Of a DNA stretch of 64,000 bases, positions 9,958-20,479 are shown piece after piece. Every line of letters starts with the position of its first letter. The stretch's first letter is position 1. A program made the position numbers and the translations under genes. Below the pieces are notes generated by a model. It was not told where the DNA came from. It worked only from the letters and a program-made list of their open reading frames with translations, and did not search any database. Source of the stretch: Symbiodinium natans (lineage: Eukaryota; Sar; Dinophyceae; Suessiales; Symbiodiniaceae); NCBI GenBank assembly GCA_905221605.1, contig CAJNDS010000138.1, forward strand, positions 1-64,000. Reading direction: 5' to 3'.

Positions 9958-12620
9958 TAAAATTTTAAAGGTTTTAAAGATTTTAAGGGTTTTAAAGATT
10001 TTAAAAGGGGGCCCGGCGCCCCTGGGCCCCCGGGACCCTTTCAAAATCTTTAAAATCTTTGAAATCCTTAACATCTGTAAAAATTTTGGAAATGGATTTT
10101 CCAAAAACTTTAAGGATTTTGGGGCCTTCTTAAATTTTGAAAAAGGCCTTAAAATCCTTAAAGTTTTCGGAAATGGATTTCCTAAAATTTTAAGGATTTT
10201 AAAGATTTTAAGGATTTGAAAGATTTTAAAAGGGGGCCCGGCGCCCCTGGGCCCCCGGGACCCCTTTAAAATCTTTAAAATCCTTAAAATCCTTAAAATC
10301 TTTAAAAATTTTGGAAATGGATTTTCCAAAAACTTTAAGGATTTTAAGGATTTTAAGGCCTTCTTAAAATTTTAATAAGGCCTTAAAATCCTTAAAGTTT
10401 TAGGAAATGGATTTCCTAAAATTTTAAGGGTTTTAGGAAATGGATTTCCTAAAATTTTAAGGATTTTAAAGATTTTAAGGATTTTAAAGATGTTAAAAGG
10501 GGGCCCGGCGCCCCTGGGCCCCCGGTACCCCGTTAAAATCTTTAAAATCCTTAAAATCCTTAAAATCTTTAAAAATTTTGGAAATGGATTTTCCAAAAAC
10601 TTTAAGGATTTTAAGGATTTTAAGGCCTTCTTAAATTTTTAAAAAGGCCTTAAAATCCTTAAAGTTTTAGGAAATGGATTTCCTAAAATTTTAAGGATTT
10701 TAAAGATTTTAAGGATTTTAAAGATTTTAAAAGGGGGCCCGGCGCCCCTGGGCCCCCGGGACCCCTTTAAAATCGTTAAAATCCTTAAAATCCTTAAAAT
10801 CTTTAAAAAATTTGGAAATGGATTTTCCAAAAACTTTAAGGATTTTAAGGATTTTAAGGCCTTCTTAAAATTTTAAAAAGGCCTTAAAATCCTTAAAGTT
10901 TTAGGAAATGGATTTCCTAAAATTTTAAGGATTTTAAGGATTTTAAGGCCTTCTTAATTTTTTAAAAAGGCCTTAAAATCCTTAAAGTTTTAGGAAATGG
11001 ATTTCCTAAAATTTTAAGGATTTTAAAAGATTTTAAGGATTTGAAAGATTTTAAAAGGGGGCCCGGCGCCCCTGGGCCCCCGGGACCCCTTTAAAATCTT
11101 TAAAATCCTTAAAATCCTTAAAATCTTTAAAAAATTTTGGAAATGGATTTTCCAAAAACTTTAAGGATTTCAAGGATTTTAAGGCCTTCTTAAAATTTTA
11201 AAAAGGCCTTAAAATCCTTAAAGTTTTAGGAGATGGATTTACTAAAATTTTAAGGGTTTTACGGATTTTAAGGCCTTCTTAAATTTTTAAAAAGGCCTTA
11301 AAATCCTTAAAGTTTTAGGAAATGGATTTCCTAAAATTTTAAGGATTTTAAAGATTTTAAGGATTTTAAAGATTTTAAAAGGGGGCCCGGCGCCCCTGGG
11401 CCCCCGGGACCCTTTTAAAATCTTTAACATCCTTAAAACCCTTAAAATCTTTAAAAATTTTGGAAATGGATTTTCCAAAAACTTTAAGGATTTTAAGGAT
11501 TTTAAGGCCTTCTTAAAATTTTAAAAAGGCCTTAAAACCCTTAAAGTTTTAGGAAATGGATTTCCTAAAATTTTAAGGATTTTAAAGATTTTAAGGATTT
11601 TAAAGATTTTAAAAGGGGGCCCGGCGCCCCTGGGCCCCCGGTACCCCTTTAAAATCTTTAAAATCCTTAAAACCCTTAAAATCTTTAAAAATTTTGGAAA
11701 TGGATTTTCCAAAAACTTTAAGGATTTTAAGGATTTTAAGGCCTTCTTAAAATTTTAAAACTTAAAATCCTTAAAGTTTTAGGAAATGGATTTCCTAAAA
11801 TTTTAAGGATTTTAAGGATTTTAAGGCCTTCTTAAATTTTTAAAAAGGCCTTAGAATCCTTAAAGTTTTAGGAAATGGATTTCCTAAAATTTTAAGGATT
11901 TTAAAGATTTTAAGGATTTTAAAGATTTTAACAGGGGGCCCGGCGCCCCTGGGCCCCCGGGACCCCTTTAAAATCTTTAAAATCCTTAAAATCCTTAAAA
12001 TCTTTAAAAATTTTGGAAATGGATTTTCCAAAAACTTTAAGGATTTTAAGGATTTTAAGGCCTTCTTAAAATTTTAAAAAGGCCTTAAAATCCTTAAAGT
12101 TTTAGGAAATGGATTTCCTAAAATTTTAAGGATTTTAAGGATTTTAAGGCCTTCTTAAATTTTTAAAAAGGCCTTAAAATCCTTAAAGTTTTAGGAAATG
12201 GATTTCCTAAAATTTTAAGGATTTTAAAGATTTTAAGGGTTTTAAAGATTTTAAAAGGGGGCCCGGCGCCCCTGGGCCCCCGGGACCCCTTTAAAATCTT
12301 TAAAATCCTGAAAATCCTTAAAATCTTTAAAAATTTTGGAAATGGATTTTCCAAAAACTTTAAGGATTTTAAGGATTTTAAGGCCTTCTTAAAATTTTAA
12401 AAAGGCCTTAAAATCCTTAAAGTTTTAGGAAATGGATTTCCTAAAATTTTAAGGATTTTAAGGATTTTAAGGCCTTCTTAAATTTTTAAAAAGGCATTAA
12501 AATCCTTAAAGTTTTAGGAAATGGATTTCCTAAAATTTTAAGGATTTTAAAGATTTTAAGGCTTTTCTAAAATTTTAAGAAGGCCTTAAAATCCTTAAAA
12601 TCCTTAAAATCCTGAAAATC
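9958..12620. repeat. AT-rich satellite with GC-rich hairpin core
   Basis: Composed of TTTTAAGGATTTTAAAGA-type short repeats. The GC core GGGGGCCCGGCGCCCCTGGG starts at 10,007, 10,232, 10,499, 10,733, 11,057, 11,381, 11,615, 11,934 and 12,257. Spacings cluster at about 234 and 324 bp, both multiples of three. GGGGGCCC and GGGCCCCC within each core can pair. Minus-strand frames of 63 codons recur in most units because unit lengths keep phase; coding is doubtful. Confidence 0.95.
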
Positions 12621-12679
12621 CTGAAAAGTTAGTCAGGCAGAGAGCAAAGCCAAATAGAGCAGCAAGGTCCTACGTACAA

Positions 12680-12895
12680 ACCCCTAAACCCCTAAACCCC
12701 CTGAAGCCCTAAAGCCCCTAAAGCCCTAAACCTCCTAGACAACAAAACAGAAACCGTCCACCTTAAGCCCTAAACCCGAAACCTTCAACCCTACGCCCTG
12801 AGCCCTAAACCCGAAACCCTAAACCTTAAACCCTAAACCCTAAACCCTGAGCCCTAAACCCGAAACCCTAAACCTTAAACCCTAAACCCCTAAGA
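12680..12895. repeat. Degenerate CCCTAAA tract
   Basis: CCCTAAACC with GAAACC, GAGCC and TTAAACC variants. Marks the switch from satellites to the exon-island region. Confidence 0.85.
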
Positions 12896-12898
12896 CAG

Positions 12899-13020
12899 GT
12901 GTGGAGGCTGCTCTGCTGGAGCTGGAGACGCGATCAGCCAAGCACACGAAGATGTTCAAAGGCTCCTCATGTTTGGCTTTCTTCTGGCTGGCTCTTAGGA
13001 CTAACCCCCTAATATAAACC
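12899..13020 (+). CDS. Exon-like fragment after a CAG acceptor
   Basis: Follows TAAGACAG. Reads VEAALLELETRSAKHTKMF and continues KGSSCLAFFWLAL. The stop lies in the following CCCTAAA tract. Family not recognised. Confidence 0.4.
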
Positions 13021-13443
13021 CTAAACCCTAAACCGGGACGAACCTTTTTGGGTTTTTGTAGAAACTACAAGAAGGCGGCTAAAGGTTAAACTTTCAGGAG
13101 GGGTTCAGAAATCAGCCAAGAGTGTTTGGCCAACCTGCGAGGGTTTGGGGTTTAGGGTTTATGGTTTAGGGTTGCGGTTCAGGGTTTAGGGTTTGGGGTT
13201 CAGGGTTTAGGCTTCAGGGTGTGGGGTTAGGGTTGAGGATTGGGTCCCGAAACCCTAAACACCAGAAGCTTGCATGCCGCTAGAATGGCAAAACATACCC
13301 CAACCCAGCTGAAACCGTAACCCCATCCCTAAGGCTCTAAGGCCTTTTCTTCGTTTTTGGGCCAAAGGCCACCCTGCTAAACCCTAAATCCCTAAACCCT
13401 AAATCCCTAAACCCCTAAACCCTAAACCCTAAATCCCGGCCCA

Positions 13444-13530
13444 CCCACATTTGATCCAGGCATTGCTGAACATCACGCAGCACTCCGCGACGGCCAGGCC
13501 GTGGACGTCCAGGTGCCGCATTGGCGTTGA
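13444..13530 (+). CDS. Exon-like fragment, C-terminal
   Basis: Reads FDPGIAEHHAALRDGQAVDV then QVPHWR and TGA. Flanked on both sides by telomere repeats. Good composition, no recognised family. Confidence 0.45.
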   Translation, partial: PTFDPGIAEHHAALRDGQAVDVQVPHWR

Positions 13531-13620
13531 TGGGTTTAGGGTTTAGGGTTTAGAGCCTGGCCGGGCGAGGTATCGAAGCCCGTTGCAAAAAAAAGGGTTT
13601 AGGGTTTAGGGTTGGGGGTT

Positions 13621-13806
13621 GGAACCCTAAGACTCTAGAAAGGAGCCCGAAAACTCTATCAAGGAGCCCGAAAACTCTATAAAGGAACCCTAAAACTCTA
13701 TAAAGGAACCCTCAAACTCTAAAAAGGAACCCTAAAGCTCTAGAAAGGAAGCCTAAAACTCAAGATAGGAACCCTAAAACTCTATGAAGAAACCCTAAAA
13801 CTCTTA
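13621..13806. repeat. 21-bp tandem repeat, nine copies
   Basis: Unit GGAACCCTAAAACTCTATAAA, variants with GAGCCCGA. The unit is three times the 7-bp telomere length and contains CCCTAAA, suggesting it was derived from telomere repeat. Confidence 0.9.
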
Positions 13807-14134
13807 GATCAACCCCCACATCTTTGGATTCTTCTGACAGAAGGATGAAGTGTTGTGGGCGCCTCTTTGTGCGTTCTCCGAGTGTGCAGTGGAATGAGGC
13901 AGTCGTAGTAGTGCGCGATGAGGCGACTCCCAGAGTTCTGTTTTTTCGAAGGGGAACCCTAAACCCTAAACCCTAAACCCTAAACCCTAAACCCTAAACC
14001 GGAGGGGTTCCTTGGCCTTATTTGAGCCAGAATAGAACGTAGAAACAAGTCCATGGAAGGGCCTCAAATGAAGGATGAAGAGGCGCCTCGACCATTCAGT
14101 CGCCCTGGGGTTTACCCTAAAAACCCTAAACACC

Positions 14135-14210
14135 TGCCAGGAGTACAGCGACCAGGCCGCCTACATGGCCGGTCAGACTCTTTGCCTGCAAGCAGCGGGC
14201 ACGTTTTGGG
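14135..14210 (+). CDS. Exon-like fragment
   Basis: Reads CQEYSDQAAYMAGQTLCLQA then AGTFW, stopping at TTTTGG before GTTTCGGG, which would serve as a donor. A CAG acceptor is available at 14,138-14,140. No recognised family. Confidence 0.45.
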
Positions 14211-14260
14211 TTTCGGGTTTAGGGTTTAGGGTGTAATGATAATAGGCCTGATAGGCTTTA

Positions 14261-14294
14261 CGAGTGTTTGTTGGACAGTGGGGGCCCGCGACAC
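14261..14294 (+). repeat. Short duplicated island (copy at 23,363-23,396)
   Basis: CGAGT(G/C)TTTGTTGGA(C/T)AGTGGGG then CGACACC occurs at both sites, each followed by CCCTAAA-like repeats. Could be a paralogous exon (LLDSG in one frame) or part of a dispersed repeat. Confidence 0.5.
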
Positions 14295-14376
14295 CTCTCA
14301 ACCCTAGCAACCCTAAACCCTTACAACCCTAAACCCTGCACCCTAAACCCTAAACCCATTACCCTTGTTGGGGTTC

Positions 14377-14508
14377 AGGGTTGGCACGGCGGCAAGGTGG
14401 TGGATTCGCGCTGCCAAAGAGCGAGTCATCTCATACATCGACCAGTACTTCTTGCTGTCGGGCGAGCAGGACGCCCAAAGAGCTCCTAACAGCCCACCTG
14501 AGGTTTAG
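14377..14508 (+). CDS. Exon-like fragment
   Basis: Reads RWWIRAAKERVISYIDQYFL then LSGEQDAQRAPNSPPE, ending GAG before GTTTAGGG. The alternative frame (VVDSRCQRASHLIHRPVLL) is also open but less protein-like. Family not recognised. Confidence 0.5.
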   Translation, partial: RVGTAARWWIRAAKERVISYIDQYFLLSGEQDAQRAPNSPPEV

Positions 14509-14528
14509 GGTTTAGGATTTAGGGTTTA

Positions 14529-14618
14529 GTTCCCCCTCATACTGACAGCTCCAGAATAGGGATTCTAGTAGGGGGGTACTAGAATCCCGTTTAAGGCCTG
14601 TTCGCATCAGGGGGCACA
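14529..14618. mobile_element. Family-2 inverted-repeat element
   Basis: GTTCCCCCTCATACTGACAG at the left is the inverse of CTGTTCGCATCAGGGGGCAC at the right. The centre is the palindromic GATTCTAGTA...TACTAGAATC. Confidence 0.7.
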
Positions 14619-15111
14619 CCCTAAACCCTAATCCCAAGTTTTAGGTTTTAGGGTTCTTCCTCGAAGTCGTACTTGGATCCCCATGTGGTGAGTTCGCTAA
14701 ATTCTGGTTCCTTTTTTGGGAACCCAGAATTAGGGTATTTAGGGTTTAGGGTTTAGGGTTAATAGTAGCCTCAAAAGGGACCCTAATTTAGAGAAGTCTC
14801 CCTGTAGGAATTGTGGAAACCTTCTCCAAGCTGACTGCCGGGAAACCTTTTTGCCCCGGCAGGAGGGACACCCTTTCGTAGTCCCTAAACCCCCCAAACC
14901 CTAACCTCTACAGGCGCTATATGCGGGTGACAAAAATCCCTAAACCTTAATTATGAAGCCCAGACCTGAATTAAACAAACCCCAAAACCTAAACCCTAAA
15001 CCCCAAGCCATAATGCCCAAGAAGGCCCCAAAACTGGGAGACCCGATCCGTGAACTCCTTGGTCCAATCTAGAACTTCACCTCCCCCTTTGTTCCAAGCA
15101 AGTTGTTTTGG

Positions 15112-15240
15112 GTTTAGGGTTTAGGGTTTAGGGTTTAGGGTTTAGGGTTTAGGGTTTAGGGTTTAGGGTTTAGGGTTTAGGGTTTAGGGTTTAGGGTTTA
15201 GGGTTTAGGGTTAGGGTTTAGGGTTTAGGGTTTAGGGTTC
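15112..15240 (+). repeat. TTTAGGG array
   Basis: About 18 near-perfect TTTAGGG units, one with a missing T, ending in TTCAGGG. Confidence 0.95.
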
Positions 15241-15578
15241 AGGGTATACATGGAGGTTAAACTTACTGGCTGAAAACCCAACTTTTCAACTTTTGGGCTT
15301 CTTATAAGGTAGTTTATGCTGAAAGTTTCAACTTTTATTTCCTTGGGTTTTGGGCCAGTAAGTAAAACCCCAGTTACATCTCTACTTGTAAGCCCCCTCC
15401 CCCAAGTCCTCCTAAGTAGGTTAGAAGTAGACGCATCATTTGGGGTTGCAAGTACCCATGAACGACCAAGTCGGCTTCAGGGTTTGCAGTTTTGGGGTGT
15501 GGGGTTTAGGGTTTGGGAGGTGAAAGTCTCTTCACCTCTTCCGGCCATGAAGCCCAAACCCTAAACCCTAAACCCTAA

Positions 15579-15724
15579 ACCCTGAACCCTGAACCCTGAA
15601 CCCTGAACCCTGAACCCTGAACCCTGAACCCTGAACCCTGAACCCTGAACCCTGAACACTGAACCCTTTCCTCCTGAACCCTGAACCCTGAACCCTGAAC
15701 CCTGAACCCTGAACCCTGAACCCT
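15579..15724 (-). repeat. Homogeneous TTCAGGG variant array
   Basis: About 20 CCCTGAA units (TTCAGGG on the other strand), interrupted once by CACTGAACCCTTTCCTC. TTCAGGG has no in-frame stop, which explains the GSGFRVQ-rich frame here. Confidence 0.9.
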
Positions 15725-15725
15725 T

Positions 15726-15785
15726 CGGGCCCTCTCGCATAGAAGATCCCGGAACATCCTGGAGTTCCTCAGCCCGGAGCCCTAA
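15726..15785 (+). CDS. Exon-like fragment, C-terminal
   Basis: Reads RALSHRRSRNILEFLSPEP then TAA, between the TTCAGGG array and a CCCTAAA array. Confidence 0.35.
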   Translation, partial: RALSHRRSRNILEFLSPEP

Positions 15786-15828
15786 ATCCTAACCCTGTAG
15801 CCCTGAACCCTAAACCCTAAGCCCTAAG

Positions 15829-15944
15829 CCCTAAACCCTAAACCCTAAACCCTAAACCCTAAACCCTAAACCCTAAACCCTAAACCCTAAACCCTAAACC
15901 CTAAACCCTAAACCCTAAACCCTAAACCCTAAACCCTAAACCCT
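15829..15944 (-). repeat. CCCTAAA array
   Basis: About 16 perfect units. Degenerate CCCTAAA-like sequence continues to 16,180. Confidence 0.95.
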
Positions 15945-16202
15945 ATCCCTAAACCCGAATCTCTCTAACCTGATATAAGCCCTAAACCCTAAAGCCCTGA
16001 ACCCTAAAAACCCTAACCTATCCCTAAACCCTAAGCAAAACCCTGGAACCCGTGAGCCCCCTAACCCTAACCCCCTAAACCTTAAGCCCCGACCCCCAAA
16101 ACCCTGAACATGAGCCCTAACCCCTCCAACTCTCTACCCCCCCCCCCCCAAACCCTAAACCCTAAACCCTAAACCCCAAACCCTCGCCCCTCCGCCCCGC
16201 AG

Positions 16203-16260
16203 ATGCGCCGGGGCCACCCAATCTGGGCGTTCCGCCGGTCCCAGAGGTTCTCCCCACAAG
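16203..16260 (+). CDS. Small exon-like island with CAG and GTGGGG borders
   Basis: Lies between CGCAG and AAG/GTGGGG. Two frames are open (DAPGPPNLGVPPVPEVLPT and MRRGHPIWAFRRSQRFSPQ), so the frame is uncertain. Confidence 0.35.
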
Positions 16261-16267
16261 GTGGGGA

Positions 16268-16445
16268 TTTTCTTGGGCTAGGGTTTAGGGTTTAGGGTTT
16301 AGGGTTTAGGGTTTAGGGTTTAGGGTTTAAGGTTTAGGGTTCAGGGTTCAGGGTTCAGGGTTCAGGGGGTTTAGTGTTTAGGGTTTAGGGTTTAGGGCTT
16401 AGGGCTTAGGGTTTAGGGTTGAGGGTTTAGGGTTTTAGGGTTTAG
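16268..16445 (+). repeat. TTTAGGG tract with TTCAGGG block
   Basis: Eight TTTAGGG units, four TTCAGGG units, then mixed TTTAGGG and CTTAGGG. Confidence 0.9.
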
Positions 16446-16909
16446 AAGCTTGGTCATGCTTGGGGGGGCTTAGTAGCTTAACCAGCGGCTTTGCATTCTA
16501 AAACTTAGAGGGTGTTGGAGTTCTGGCTCCTATGTAGGGCGTAGTAGAATGCGCTTGTGCACGAGGACTTGGGTATTTAGGCTTGGACATGGGAGCCGCC
16601 TTTTGGTACGGCTCTTTCCCTAGGGTTCTGGGTCCTCCTGCTTCTGCTTGCAGCTTCCAGGGTTCCAGGGAAGACGGCTTCCGGCCAATCCCCTAAACCC
16701 TAATCCCGAAACCCTAAACTCTGAACCCAAAACCCGGCTTTTCGCAGGACTAAGGGGCATCTTCCCTCAAGTTTTCATGGGAGTTACGAAGGCTATAGCC
16801 TACAGGCACTCTCAAACCCCAAAAAGCCAGGTAGGAGACTTCCGGCATGCCCTGAAGCTTAAGCAGGTTTAGGGTTTAGGGTTTAGGGTTTAGGGTTTAG
16901 GGTTTAGCC

Positions 16910-16969
16910 CTCAAGACCTTCTTATCTTCGGTCACTCCAGACAGCGGCATTCGGGGAACTCCAACGAAG
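16910..16969 (+). CDS. Small exon-like island
   Basis: Reads LKTFLSSVTPDSGIRGTPTK between two TTTAGGG tracts. Confidence 0.35.
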
Positions 16970-17360
16970 GGTTTAGGGCTTAGGGTTTCCCTACTACCTC
17001 TATACTACCCTCAAGGGTCTAAATAACACTCGTGGAAGTGAGGAAATCTCACATCATTCCGCGCCAACCCGGCACAATAGGCCCGAACACTCCTGAAACC
17101 CTACAGGGTGGGGCCCCCTTACTATACTAACTGTAGTTAAGGGACTTATAACCTAACTTAGGGTCCTTATAACCCAATTTAGGGCCCTTATAACTCTACT
17201 TATAACTAGGGGGCCCCACCCTGTACAACCAGACCATAGAGTGTGCCCAGCAGAAGCCTCGACTCTAAACCCTTTTTGGCGGGCGGGGCTTTTGTTCCCG
17301 CAGGCCTAAAAACTTGAAGCCCTAAAGCACCTTCGGCATGCAATTGCATGTGACCTTGGC

Positions 17361-17568
17361 CCTTGGCCTAATTCGACACCAACGTTTGGTGCGATTCTGC
17401 AAGTCGTCATGTACGACAGTCTTGCCAAGCAGGTTGGCGACATAGTGACTCTCAGCAAAGCGCACTGCGACGCCGGGCGCCAGGTCAGACAGTCAGGTGA
17501 CACGCGCATTGGGCCCAGTACGCAGACATCATCAAGCGCCAACCGGCCACCCTGTTCCTTGAGGACCA
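17361..17568 (+). CDS. Exon-like fragment in two frames
   Basis: First segment reads FGAILQVVMYDSLAKQVGDI then VTLSKAHCDAGRQ (to about 17,490). Second segment from 17,501, one frame away, reads HAHWAQYADIIKRQPATLFL. A frameshift or missed splice separates them. It runs into a family-6-like sequence GAGGACCAAATGAACCC. The minus-strand frame here is a shadow. Confidence 0.4.
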
Positions 17569-18782
17569 AATGAACCCTAACAGGGTTTATTTCTCATATG
17601 CCTTCATAGGAATTCTAGTAGTATAGGGCGGTTTAGGGTTTAGGGTTTAGGGTTTAGGGTCTAGGGTTTAGGGTTTGTAGGGTTTAGGGTTTGCAGGTTT
17701 TAGGATGTAAGGGAGCGAGCGCGCTTTGAAACCGTCAGTCCACCGGTGAGGGGTGGATGTTTCTAAGCCTCTGAAACCTTCTCAAACCCTTTAAAAAAAG
17801 TCCGTCCTTAAAACCTTTCAAAGCCTTATACATGACACCCTCCATAAAACCCTTTTACAGAACCCGTTATACAAGCCTCTGAAGCCCTCCCAAGAATACC
17901 GCTCATGGAAGTTCGCCGCGCCCACCAGGATGGGTCCGCTACGATGTGAAGGGTCGAACCTTGCAACTGTGGCTGCAGTGACTTTTGACTTAGTAGCTAA
18001 GTGAGTGCACTTTACGCTTTTTTTGATATTATAATCTCCTATAGATCTGGAAGTGTATACCTTTTTGGGGCCTATGAACTCAGCAACTAAGTTGAAGGGT
18101 TTAGGGTTTTGGGTTTAGGGGCAACTGAAAAGTGGGGCCCTAAGTAGGGTTACAGCGAGGGTAACTATAGGCTATCACCTTGCCTAGGGTATTTATAACA
18201 TTTAAAAAAGTGTCTTGTGAGTGCTCATGAACCTTCAAGTATAGCTACTTCCAATATCCATAGAAAAAACTGGGTTGCAAGTATACTTAGCCATCATGAA
18301 AATACATAAGTAACGATGTTGATGATGATGATGATGATGACGATGCTAATCACACGAACTGCCAACAAGGTTTTAACTTCTCGCCCCTGATCATCCCAAC
18401 GCACAAGACCCATACACCCTTTCCCGAAACCTCTGAAACTAAAACTGTGGCTTCAGACATTTGACATTGAAGGTGGAAAACGTCATCGTTTGTCGCTGGA
18501 GTTTAGGTTCTAGGGTTCAGGGTAAGTTGCCCCGGTGTTTGTGTGAAGTCGATGAAGGAAACTGTGCTTGATCATCGGCGATGCAATCAGAGCGGTTCCT
18601 TTTAAGCACAAGGTTAAGGGAACTTGTTGTGCGATTGCACAAGTGCAGACAGATGGAAAGGGGGAACCTGTTGTTCGGCGGTTTCGGCCTCAGTTCTGCA
18701 ACACGGGTTTAGGGATTTAGAGGGGAGAATAAAGCTTAGCCTTTTGTTCCCTGGGTTGTCGGAGAAGTAACATAAGGTACTG

Positions 18783-18869
18783 GAACCCGAAGAAGATGAA
18801 GATGGAGACGCGAGCCAGCTGTTTGCATCTCAGCAGGGTGCCAAGTGTAACTGGCCCAAGGCTTGTTGC
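18783..18869 (+). CDS. Exon-like fragment, acidic
   Basis: Reads EPEEDEDGDASQLFASQQGA then KCNWPKAC. No recognised family. Confidence 0.4.
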
Positions 18870-19069
18870 GTTTTCGCTTGTTCCTTGGTTATATTAAGCC
18901 CTCGTTTTAGGGTTTTGGGTTTTGGGGTGTTGGGGCCTTAGGGTTTTACACAATTCCAATCATTCAGGTGTGCCTAGTAAGCTGTTGCTGGGGTTGGACA
19001 GTGTTCAAGGCTGTTGCTATACTTAAACCGTATTTGAAGCCAAATCCGGCGAGCGGGCAACCAAAAGTG

Positions 19070-19213
19070 TGTATATATATATATATATATGTGGTTAATA
19101 CAGTTTGTTACATGCTTTATCTATCTACCTGTGTATATATATATATATACACATGGATGTATGAGCGCGTGTCTATAGACATGTGTGTGTGTGTTAAATA
19201 GAATTTGAGCATC

Positions 19214-19272
<59 letters not shown>

Positions 19273-19285
19273 GTTTAGACTATAA

Positions 19286-19329
<44 letters not shown>

Positions 19330-19402
19330 GTATATGTATGTATATACATATACATATATATATACATATATATATATAGACATATGTATATATATATATA
19401 CA
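19070..19402. repeat. Compound TA/CA microsatellite
   Basis: TA runs at 19,070-19,090, 19,133-19,150, 19,250-19,272 and 19,292-19,400, with a CA run at 19,215-19,248. YIYIYI frames are artefacts. Confidence 0.95.
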
Positions 19403-19413
19403 TTAATTTAAAT

Positions 19414-19769
19414 TGACAACCGACGAACCTCAAAGTGGGATTCGCGGGCTCTCGAAAGAGCGCGACCTGGCAGGCTCCTGTGGGCACAGGGGAGGAGAAG
19501 GAGCGGGAGCCTCCGGCGCCGAGGGATCCACCCGTGAGGCCGCTTGGAGGTTCATGGGTACTTAGTACTTATAACCTTGGGTTTAGGGTTTAGGGTTTAG
19601 GGTTTTTGGCTACTTCTCTAGTCTACTTATAGCCTGCTTAGAGGACTTAGGGGACTTGGAGATCAAAAGAAGTTCAGCTATAATTGGGGGTATATGTACC
19701 CTGAACCTCCAAGTGGAGTTTTCATTTCAGCCTGCCGAGGGTCCAATGTTAGCTTCATGGAGGCCCTGA
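19414..19769 (+). CDS. Two-exon fragment with a family-1 element as intron
   Basis: Exon 1 (to 19,549) reads KVGFAGSRKSATWQAPVGTG and ends GGA G. Removing 19,550-19,713 joins G to TG GAG TTT, giving VEFSFQPAEGPMLASWRP and TGA at 19,767. Both halves are open in the required phase. Product unknown; charged, proline-rich stretch in exon 1. Confidence 0.5.
19550..19713. mobile_element. Family-1 element as putative intron, telomere repeat inside
   Basis: The left end CTTGGAGGTTCATGGGTACT and the right end TGTACCCTGAACCTCCAAG are inverse. GTTCATG gives the donor and CCAAG the acceptor. TTTAGGG units lie inside, just downstream of the left end. Confidence 0.65.
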
Positions 19770-20277
19770 GAGTGTTTGGAGTGTAGGGCTCGATGTCATG
19801 CTCCCCAACAGCTCGGGCTCAGTGTCAGGCAGCGCGTGTGCTAGCATGGCACAGAGTTGTTGAAGGGCCGGCGAGTACATGGCAAACTCTCCTTGTAGTA
19901 TTGGGACGTCTGCCTTCACCTGGGAAGGTTTCGTTGAGCTTCTGGGTCGTTGCCGCTCAGGCTGCTGGACATCGGCAGCAACACCAACAGCTTTCTCGAA
20001 TGGCCCTTCTACGTGACGGCTCGGGATCTGGGGGAACGGTCCTCATGCCCTGAACCTATAAGTTTCGGGTACTTATAACCCTACTTATAAGTACGCATGA
20101 ACATTCAAAAAACACCCTAAACCAATGTGGTTCAGGGTTTTAGGGCAACTGGTTGGATTCAGCGCATGGCCAGGGGATGCTAGGAAAGTGGTTGTTGCTC
20201 AAAACCAAGCTGCACGCCATAGGCTCAAATGTAAACAGCCGAAACCTACAGTATTTGTGCAGGTTGCCTGAGCAAAA

Positions 20278-20400
20278 ATGCACAAAGAAGCTATGGAAGC
20301 CCACGTGCTGGGAAGATCTAAGTTGAGAGTTGTTGGCCTCCCAGAATCTTCCTGGCCACCAGTTCCTCGGAATGTTCACAATGCCATCTTTGTTCCCTAA
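20278..20400 (+). CDS. Small ORF, 40 codons
   Basis: ATG to TAA: MHKEAMEAHVLGRSKLRVVG then LPESSWPPVPRN and HNAIFVP. Possibly a terminal exon. The minus-strand frame over the same bases is less protein-like. No family recognised. Confidence 0.35.
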   Translation: MHKEAMEAHVLGRSKLRVVGLPESSWPPVPRNVHNAIFVP

Positions 20401-20479
20401 ACCCTAAACCCTAAACCCTAAACCCTAAACCTTTAGCCTTATGACATTTTTGGACAACCAAACCTTGTAAATCAAGGAT

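Noticed and set aside
10372-12354. Six or more minus-strand ORFs of 63 codons (MENPFPKF...)
   Set aside because: They are translations of one satellite unit whose length happens to be a multiple of three; Lys/Ile/Phe-rich and without other coding signs.
15575-15757. GSGFRVQ repeat protein
   Set aside because: TTCAGGG repeat read in frame; similar LGFGVWG at 35.4-35.7 kb is TTTGGGG.
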